From Mesorhizobium amorphae (GTDB lineage Bacteria > Pseudomonadota > Alphaproteobacteria > Rhizobiales > Rhizobiaceae), in assembly GCA_003240775.1 (NCBI GenBank), contig QFNI01000016.1, positions 1 through 64,000 of the forward strand: a DNA stretch of 64,000 bases. The letters run 5' to 3'. Positions 57,140 through 64,000 of the stretch are shown one piece after another. Made by a program: the position numbers and the translations under genes. The notes under the pieces are model-generated. The model ran no database searches, was not told the origin of the DNA, and saw only the letters and a list, made by a program, of their open reading frames with translations. Position 1 is the first letter of the stretch, and each line of letters opens with the position of its first letter.

Positions 57140-57177
57140 CCCCATGGTATAATCTCGGTCGAATTATACCATGGGGT
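57139..57177. promoter_or_regulatory. vapBC operator/promoter: perfect 15-bp inverted repeat
   Basis: ACCCCATGGTATAAT (57139-57153) and its exact reverse complement (57163-57177) are separated by 9 bp. The left arm contains a perfect -10 hexamer TATAAT at 57148-57153. The layout, just upstream of vapB, is what is expected of an autoregulatory operator bound by the VapB antitoxin and the VapBC complex. No good -35 is seen, as is common at activated or weak promoters. Confidence 0.8.
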
Positions 57178-57182
57178 CTCGC

Positions 57183-57431
57183 ATGGGCATGAACATCAAG
57201 AACCCGGTCGTCGAGAAGCTCGCGGACGAGCTTGCTGCACTGACGGGCAAGACCAAGACCGCTGCCATCCAGACCGCCCTGGAAGAAAGCCTGAACCGCC
57301 GTCGAGCGGAAGAGGATGTCGCCGAACGCAGGCGTCGCCTGCGCGAGATCGTGCGCAGTTTCGGCCCTGTCCCCGATGGCGAGACGAGCGATCATTCCGA
57401 CCTCTACGACGAATTGGGCCTGCCCAAATGA
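57183..57431 (+). CDS. vapB: VapB-type antitoxin (Rv0623/PSK family)
   Basis: An 82-residue antitoxin. The N-terminal DNA-binding part reads MNIKNPVVEKLADELAALTG, matching Rv0623-like antitoxins, and the charged C-terminal half would wrap the toxin. The start is probably ATG at 57183. The ATG at 57171 is in frame but lies inside the operator palindrome. It would neutralise the VapC nuclease and repress the operator. It overlaps vapC by ATGA. Confidence 0.88.
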   Translation: MGMNIKNPVVEKLADELAALTGKTKTAAIQTALEESLNRRRAEEDVAERRRRLREIVRSFGPVPDGETSDHSDLYDELGLPK

Positions 57432-57816
57432 TCGTGGATGCGTCCGCCATACTGGCCGTGCTGTTCGACGAACCGGAAGGCGAGACGATCGGCGACATTC
57501 TGACCGAGCAGAAGGGACACCTCGCCATCTCGCCCTTCGACTATCTGGAAGCTGCCGTTCGCGTCGATCGCTTCGAGTCTCCCCGTCGCTCCGCCGAGTT
57601 CGACAACATGGTCGCGCTGCTCGGCATCGAGATCGTCAAGACCACCGACCAGCAGGCCTTTCTGGCCCGCGAGGCCTACCAGCGTTTCGGCAAGGGCAAC
57701 CACCCTGCCCGGCTGAACCTCGGCGACTGCTTCGCCTATGCGCTCGCCAAGGCGCGAGCCGAGCCGCTGCTGTTCAAGGGCGACGATTTCCGCCAGACCG
57801 ATGTCGAGGCCGTTCT

Positions 57817-57820
<4 letters not shown>
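57428..57820 (+). CDS. vapC: VapC-type PIN-domain toxin
   Basis: A 130-residue PIN-domain ribonuclease toxin. Acidic active-site residues are Asp4 (MIVDASAIL), Glu41 (FDYLEAAVRV), Asp100 (NLGDCFAYALAKA) and Asp119 or Asp120 (FKGDDF). VapC toxins cleave tRNA or rRNA when released from VapB. All catalytic positions are present, so it is probably active. The stop overlaps the TTG start of yejF, so the module sits inside the yej operon. Confidence 0.92.
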
Positions 57821-59439
<1,619 letters not shown>

Positions 59440-59447
59440 GAGGACCC

Positions 59448-60386
59448 ATGGCCGAGCGCATCCTGCTTTCGCTGGGCAACTTAAACCCGCGCCGCTGGTT
59501 CGAGCTTTTGTCGGGCCATCGCGAGGTGGTCTTGGAGCCCGACGGGCCGGAGGACCCCTCGATCCGTTTCGCGGTCGTCTGGAAGTATCCGCATGGCAGC
59601 CTCAAGCACCTGCCCAATCTCCAGGGCATCTTTTCGATGGGTGCGGGCGTCGACCACATCATGGCCGATCCCGACCTGCCGCGGGTGCCCGTCGTGCGCG
59701 TGGTGGACGAGAACCTCACGCAGCACATGGTGGAGTATGTGGTGTGGCGCGTGATGGACCATCACCGCCAGGGCGCAGCCTATCGCGCCCAACAGGCGCG
59801 CGGGGTGTGGCACGAGCCGCCGCAGCGCACGGCGGGCGACGTTTCCGTGGGCATCATGGGCCTCGGCCAACTCGGGCGCGCGGCGGCCGAAGCGGTGCGG
59901 TCCTTGGGCTTTTCGGTCAACGGCTGGAGCCGCAGCCCCCGCGACGTGCCGGGCGTTCACACCTTCCACGGCGAGAACCAGCTCGTGCAGTTCCTCAACA
60001 CGACCGACATCCTGGTCGTGCTCCTGCCGCTCACGCCGCAGACGCGCGGCATCGTCAATTCCGGGCTTCTGCGCCAGCTTCGCCAGCGCAACGCGCTGGG
60101 TGGGGCGGTGCTGATCAACGCCGGCCGCGGCGCCCTCCAGAGCGATGCCGACATCTTCCAGGCGCTGGAGGACGGCACGCTCAAGGAAGCGAGCCTCGAC
60201 GTCTTCGAGGAAGAGCCGCTGCCCGCGTCGAGCCCGCTCTGGACCCATCCGCGCCTCTTCCTCACGCCCCATGCTGCGGCTACCTCCGACCCCAACCATC
60301 TGGTCGGCCCCATGCTGGAAGGCATGGCCCGCATTGAGCGCGGCGAGACGCCCGACAACCTGGTGAACCGCGCCGCGGGCTACTGA
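59448..60386 (+). CDS. D-2-hydroxyacid dehydrogenase (glyoxylate/hydroxypyruvate reductase A-like)
   Basis: A 312-residue NAD(P)-dependent dehydrogenase. The Rossmann motif is GIMGLGQLGRAAAEAV, and the catalytic Arg, Glu and His lie in NAGRGALQ, DVFEEEPLP and LTPHAAA. The N-terminal region and the HHRQGAAYRAQQ stretch resemble GhrA, which reduces glyoxylate and hydroxypyruvate. An AGGAGG ribosome site precedes the ATG. It follows yejF by 8 bp and may be cotranscribed. Its 3' end overlaps the convergent NlpC/P60 gene by 7 bp. Confidence 0.9.
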   Translation: MAERILLSLGNLNPRRWFELLSGHREVVLEPDGPEDPSIRFAVVWKYPHGSLKHLPNLQGIFSMGAGVDHIMADPDLPRVPVVRVVDENLTQHMVEYVVWRVMDHHRQGAAYRAQQARGVWHEPPQRTAGDVSVGIMGLGQLGRAAAEAVRSLGFSVNGWSRSPRDVPGVHTFHGENQLVQFLNTTDILVVLLPLTPQTRGIVNSGLLRQLRQRNALGGAVLINAGRGALQSDADIFQALEDGTLKEASLDVFEEEPLPASSPLWTHPRLFLTPHAAATSDPNHLVGPMLEGMARIERGETPDNLVNRAAGY

Positions 60387-61228
60387 GGCCGGCGATAGGC
60401 CGAAGGCTCGCCGTACAAGTAGCCGATCCGGGCGACGGCCACCGTCAGGGGCTCGAGCGCCACATCCATCGTGTGGCCGTTGGCGTGGATCAGCGTGTCG
60501 CGGTCCCGCATGATGCCGACATGGCCGGGCCAGAAGACGAGATCGCCGCGGCGAAGCTCGCCCGGCTCCACGGGTTCGCCGATCGTGGCAGCCTGCATGT
60601 CGGTGTCGCGCAGCACGCCTTGGCCCGTCATGGCGAGCGAAAGCTGCACCAGACCCGAACAGTCGATGCCGAAGCCCGAGGCGCCGCCCCACAGATAGGG
60701 CGTGCCGAGAAGCCGCTCGGCGATGTCCACGAAATCGCCCGCCCCCTCCCCCGCCTTCGCCAGATGCTGCGCCACCGCCCACTGGCCGGAAGCCAGCCGG
60801 GCATAGCGGGTGCCCCGCGTCTCGGCCCATTCCTCAACCGCGAACGCCGCGCCCATCGAGCACTCGCCGGCACGGGGAAGCTTCATGTCAGGGCCGGGGT
60901 AGAGAAAGGTGCGGGGGGCGATCACTCGGTGAGAAGCAGGCAGCGTTTCGCCGAGTGAAGCCGCGTGGCAGTAGCCGACATAGCCGTCCGCCTCGGCCTG
61001 CACCCAGGCCCAGCCACCCACCTCGTCAAAGATGCGAACCGCTGCGCCCAAAAGAAGCTGGGTGTCGAGACCGGCCGCAGGATCGGGCGCGCGCTTGAGA
61101 TCGAGAACGCCCACCGCGACACGGGCGAGACGGCCGTCGATGAACCGCCCGGCATTCACCTGGGATTCGAGGCGGCGGTCGGCGAGATCGGGCCGGAAGG
61201 CATGAAGACGGCGGTCGAGGGAGGGCAT
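60380..61228 (-). CDS. NlpC/P60 family cysteine hydrolase with SH3-like domains
   Basis: A 282-residue protein that probably cleaves peptide bonds in peptidoglycan fragments. The N-terminal half has two SH3-like regions (VRIFDEVGGWAWVQAEADGY). The catalytic domain from about residue 170 has Cys in GIDCSGLVQLSL, His in WPGHVGIM and a third residue in LIHANGH. No signal peptide is seen, suggesting cytoplasmic recycling of wall peptides. The ATG at 61228 (MPSLDRRLHAFRPDLAD) fits the family. Confidence 0.9.
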   Translation of the reverse strand: MPSLDRRLHAFRPDLADRRLESQVNAGRFIDGRLARVAVGVLDLKRAPDPAAGLDTQLLLGAAVRIFDEVGGWAWVQAEADGYVGYCHAASLGETLPASHRVIAPRTFLYPGPDMKLPRAGECSMGAAFAVEEWAETRGTRYARLASGQWAVAQHLAKAGEGAGDFVDIAERLLGTPYLWGGASGFGIDCSGLVQLSLAMTGQGVLRDTDMQAATIGEPVEPGELRRGDLVFWPGHVGIMRDRDTLIHANGHTMDVALEPLTVAVARIGYLYGEPSAYRRPQ

Positions 61229-61319
61229 GGTCTGGAACCGTCCTTGGCTTGGAGAGATCGCAGCGCGGCAGGCGAGCAAGGCTAGTGGAGGATGCCGGCG
61301 AGTTCCACTCGGAGCGAGC

Positions 61320-61682
61320 CTATCGCGGCAACTCCGCCGCCCGGCTGATGATCGCGTCGCCGAAGCGCTCCACGAACAGCGAGCCCTCCACGGTGCGGCG
61401 CACGAGCACGTTTCGGCGGTCGCGCTCGTCGCGGCGGCGGGTGAGCAGGCCTTTGGCGCCCATCGCGTCCAGAGCGCGCGTGATCACGGGCTTGGTCACG
61501 CCGAGCCGCTCGGCAAGCCCTCGCACGGTATGCGGCGGCGGGTCGAGATAGACCGAAAGCAGGATGGCCGCCTGGCGGAGCGACAGGTCCGGCATGTCCG
61601 CGCGCACCTCGGCAAGCGCCACCTGCTGCCACAGGCGCAGCGCCTGGGAGGGGCGAAGGACGATGGTTGCACCTGTTGTCAT
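61320..61682 (-). CDS. MarR-family transcriptional regulator
   Basis: A 120-residue winged-helix regulator with QAAILLSVYLDPPPHTVRGL, the recognition helix GVTKPVITRALDAMGAKGLL and the wing RRRDERDRRNVLVRRT. The ATG at 61682 is chosen over an open upstream extension to 61832 that would overlap the divergent gene. It is divergent from a DUF606 transporter pair and probably controls it. Confidence 0.9.
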   Translation of the reverse strand: MTTGATIVLRPSQALRLWQQVALAEVRADMPDLSLRQAAILLSVYLDPPPHTVRGLAERLGVTKPVITRALDAMGAKGLLTRRRDERDRRNVLVRRTVEGSLFVERFGDAIISRAAELPR

Positions 61683-61789
61683 GACGCGCCGAGAATGCGC
61701 CAACTTGGTTGCCAACGGGTTTCGCCTCGTGCCTGGACGAGACACCGCTTCGCATGTTCCTTGCACCCGCCCCAGCCCGAGATTCGCCC

Positions 61790-62260
61790 ATGGCCGAAAC
61801 CCGACCGAACCCGCTCCACTTCCCGCTGGCATTCGCGACCGGCGGGCTTCTCACCTTGATGGTGCATTTCAACGGCGAGCTCGCGCATCACGGCGGTGCG
61901 CTGTTTTCCTCCTGGGGGGCGCATGCGACGGGCACGGTGGTGGCTGTCCTGCTTCTGCTCGCGTTGCGCGGAAGGGGGCCGCGCGTTTCCATGCTGGGCC
62001 GCGGCGCTCCACTCTGGGCCTATGCGGGCGGACTGTCGGGAGCCGCAACCGTGATGCTGAGCTCGCTTGCGGTGAACAGCCCGCTCGCGCTCGCGGGCAC
62101 GCTGGCGCTCGGGCTCGGCGGCCAGGTGGCGTTCAGCCTGGCAGCCGACCGCTGGGGCCTGTTCGGCCTGCCAAGGCGGCGGCTCGACAAGCGCGACGCG
62201 GGCGCGCTCGCGCTCATCGCAGCCGGCAGCGTGCTGATCATCGGGCAGCTCGCGCCATGA
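61790..62260 (+). CDS. DUF606 (YdcZ-like) DMT-superfamily membrane protein, first half
   Basis: A 156-residue membrane protein with about five helices, including PLHFPLAFATGGLLTLMVHF and SPLALAGTLALGLGGQVAFS. This is the DUF606/YdcZ family within the drug/metabolite transporter superfamily. It overlaps the next gene by ATGA, and the two together make one ten-helix transporter by inference. No substrate is evident. Confidence 0.82.
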   Translation: MAETRPNPLHFPLAFATGGLLTLMVHFNGELAHHGGALFSSWGAHATGTVVAVLLLLALRGRGPRVSMLGRGAPLWAYAGGLSGAATVMLSSLAVNSPLALAGTLALGLGGQVAFSLAADRWGLFGLPRRRLDKRDAGALALIAAGSVLIIGQLAP

Positions 62261-62679
62261 TCCTTCCCATCCTCTTCGCCACCACAGCCGGCGTGCTGGT
62301 GGGCGTCAGCCGCCAGGTGAACGGGCGGCTCAGCCTTTCCACATCGCCCCTCGTCTCGTCCTTCTGGAACCATGTGGTGGGGCTCGTGGCGCTGACGCTG
62401 GTCGGGCTGGCGCTGGGCAGCCTTTTTCCGCCGGGTGCCGCGCAAGCGCCGTGGCACTCTTATCTGGGCGGGCCGATCGGGGTGGTGTTCGTGGCCTCGG
62501 GAAGCTGGCTTGTGGCGCGCATCGGCGCCTTGAACACCGCACTCATGGTGATCGGCGGGCAGATGGTCTCAGGCGTCGCTCTAGACCTCATGAGCGAGGC
62601 GACGGGCGCGGTCTGGGCGAGCATGGCCGGGGTGGCGCTGATCCTGGGCGGCGTGGCGCTGACCCAACGGCGGGGATAG
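62257..62679 (+). CDS. DUF606 (YdcZ-like) DMT-superfamily membrane protein, second half
   Basis: A 140-residue paralogue of the preceding protein with five helices: LPILFATTAGVLVGVSRQVN at the start, SPLVSSFWNHVVGLVALTLV, and GASMAGVALILGG-like terminal helices. The conserved NGRLS and SFWNH motifs are DUF606 hallmarks. It is translationally coupled to its partner and convergent with the aminopeptidase gene 6 bp away. Confidence 0.85.
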   Translation: MILPILFATTAGVLVGVSRQVNGRLSLSTSPLVSSFWNHVVGLVALTLVGLALGSLFPPGAAQAPWHSYLGGPIGVVFVASGSWLVARIGALNTALMVIGGQMVSGVALDLMSEATGAVWASMAGVALILGGVALTQRRG

Positions 62680-62685
62680 CCGCCT

Positions 62686-64000
62686 TCACCCTCCGAAGCG
62701 CTGCGTCAGATAGTGCTCCAACGCCCGGATGGCCTGAGCCTCGCCGCCGGTCGGGCAGGACGGCTTGTCGGCCGGGCACCACGCGAAGATGTCGAAATGC
62801 GCCCAGCTCTTCGCCCGCTCCACGAAGCGCTGGAGAAAGAGCGCAGCCGTCATCGAGCCGGCGAAGCCATCGGTTGTGACGTTGTTGAGGTCGGCCACCT
62901 TCGAGGACAGCTTCGCCGCATAGGGCTTCCAGAGCGGCAGCCGCCAAAGCGGGTCTTCGACAGCTTCCGCGGAAGCGGCAAGCGCCTGGGCAAGCGCCTC
63001 GTCGTCGGTGAAGAAAGGCGGCAGGTCCGGGCCGAGCGCCACGCGCGCAGCGCCCGTCAGCGTGGCGAGGTCGAGGAGCAGCTCAGGCTCCTCCTCGTCG
63101 GCAAGTGCCAGCGCATCCGCCAGCACGAGCCGGCCTTCGGCGTCGGTGTTGCCGATCTCGACCGTCAGTCCCTTGCGCGAGCGCAGGACGTCTCCGGGGC
63201 GGAAGGCGTTGGAGGAGATGCTGTTCTCCACCGCAGGCACCAGCACGCGCAGGCGGATGGGCAGCTTGGCAGCCATCAGCATGGAAGCGAGGCCGAGCAC
63301 GTTGGCGGCACCTCCCATATCCTTTTTCATGAGAAGCATTCCGCTGGCGGGCTTGATGTCGAGCCCGCCCGTGTCGAAGCAGACGCCCTTGCCGACCAGC
63401 GTCACGCGTGGGCTGCCCTCATGGCCCCAGCGCATGTCGAGCAGGCGCGGCGCGGAAGCCGAAGCTCGGCCGACAGCGTGGATCATCGGAAAGTTGGCAT
63501 CCAGCAGCGCATCGCCCGCGATCGTTTCCACCACGGCACCGTGGGTGGCAGCCAGCTCGCGCAGCGCTTCTTCCAGCTCGTCCGGCCCCATGTCGGACGT
63601 GGGCGTGTTGACGAGATCGCGCGCCAGGAAGACACCTGCGGCGGTGCGGCGGGCAGCATCGAGGTCGGCGCCCTCGGGCAGAACCCAGCGCTGCCTGGCT
63701 GTTTCCTTCTTGCCGTAGCGGGTGAAGGCGTAGGCGCCGAGCAGAAGCGCAAGCGCCGCAAGCTGCGGACGTGCGGGCGGGGCGGCGAGCCTCCAGTCGC
63801 CTGCGGGAAGAGCGCGCGCGAGCTGACCGAAGCCGAGCCCCTGTTCTTCCGCGCCCAACCCGAACAGCGCGCCGGCGAGCTCCCCGTCCGTGCCGGGCAG
63901 TGCCAGGCTCTCGCCTGCCCTGCCGGAGAAACCATTGGCGCGCGCCCAGGCAAGCGCTGATGCGTCGAGGCCCGCACCGTCGAGCGCATCTAAGCCCACG
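62686..64000 (-). CDS. Leucyl aminopeptidase, M17 family (partial, 5' end outside window)
   Basis: At least 437 residues of a zinc- or manganese-dependent aminopeptidase. Metal-binding and catalytic blocks are VGKGVCFDTGGLDIKPASG, MKKDMGGAANVLGLASMLM and NTDAEGRLVLADALALADEE. The frame is open to the window edge, so the true start probably lies outside. Enzymes of this kind often lie beside NlpC/P60 hydrolases in rhizobia; here a MarR regulator and two DUF606 genes intervene. Confidence 0.93.
   Translation of the reverse strand, partial: VGLDALDGAGLDASALAWARANGFSGRAGESLALPGTDGELAGALFGLGAEEQGLGFGQLARALPAGDWRLAAPPARPQLAALALLLGAYAFTRYGKKETARQRWVLPEGADLDAARRTAAGVFLARDLVNTPTSDMGPDELEEALRELAATHGAVVETIAGDALLDANFPMIHAVGRASASAPRLLDMRWGHEGSPRVTLVGKGVCFDTGGLDIKPASGMLLMKKDMGGAANVLGLASMLMAAKLPIRLRVLVPAVENSISSNAFRPGDVLRSRKGLTVEIGNTDAEGRLVLADALALADEEEPELLLDLATLTGAARVALGPDLPPFFTDDEALAQALAASAEAVEDPLWRLPLWKPYAAKLSSKVADLNNVTTDGFAGSMTAALFLQRFVERAKSWAHFDIFAWCPADKPSCPTGGEAQAIRALEHYLTQRFGG

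Overview
The window is a high-GC chromosomal segment of an alphaproteobacterium, most likely of the order Hyphomicrobiales (Rhizobiales). The evidence is gene order and protein similarity recalled from the families: rpmH-rnpA-yidC followed by engB-argB-dapD-dapE-truA-fmt-def, an LsrB/VtlR-type regulator beside trxB and an Lrp gene, greA followed by an LpsB-like core glycosyltransferase, dnaX-ybaB-recR beside the SRP RNA, and a yej transporter with two binding-protein genes. No species is assigned. Almost all of the window is coding, and most genes are single-copy housekeeping or envelope genes.

Layout. 1-4120: an accessory-looking cassette next to the 3' end of a tRNA-Arg gene (binding protein cut by the window edge, a Cys-type sulfatase, a divergent LysR regulator). 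4500-9760: tRNA-Arg, an orphan histidine kinase, rpmH/rnpA/yidC, a secreted fasciclin protein. 9930-13280: acyltransferase, engB, and an operon of ECF sigma factor, RskA-like anti-sigma factor and exported MsrB. 13330-25760: arginine, lysine and translation genes (argB, dapD, dapE, truA, fmt, def) with small membrane proteins, GST, a LOG-family protein and rmuC. 25870-31370: a small basic protein, DUF6481, two luciferase-like monooxygenases, then the redox cluster lsrB-trxB-lrp. 31520-38670: LPS core glycosyltransferases, greA, two extensin-like proteins, a CNNM-type protein and a thioesterase. 38790-46640: GMC oxidoreductase, two cold-shock genes, a Kazal-type lipoprotein, a lytic transglycosylase, recR-ybaB-dnaX and the SRP RNA. 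46820-50980: HIT, nudC, pheA-kdsB, a membrane cytochrome c. 51140-59440: a yejA1-A2-B-E-F peptide importer operon interrupted by a vapBC toxin-antitoxin module. 59450-64000: hydroxyacid dehydrogenase, NlpC/P60 protein, MarR with a split DUF606 transporter pair, and a partial leucyl aminopeptidase.

How they work together. Several blocks concern the envelope: YidC, LPS core and KdsB, lytic transglycosylase, NlpC/P60, Yej peptide uptake, extensin-like proteins. Others concern redox and stress: MsrB with sigma/anti-sigma, TrxB with LsrB, GST, cold-shock proteins. The most noteworthy signals are a shared ECF-like promoter motif upstream of both the sigma operon and the fasciclin gene, the vapBC module with a perfect operator palindrome embedded in the yej operon, a 30-nt element conserved upstream of two neighbouring csp genes, and a 44-bp perfect inverted repeat with a diverged second copy, both sitting between convergent genes. 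I did not find a clearly new multi-gene system; these are the best candidates for follow-up. There is no CRISPR array, transposase or prophage gene that I can support.
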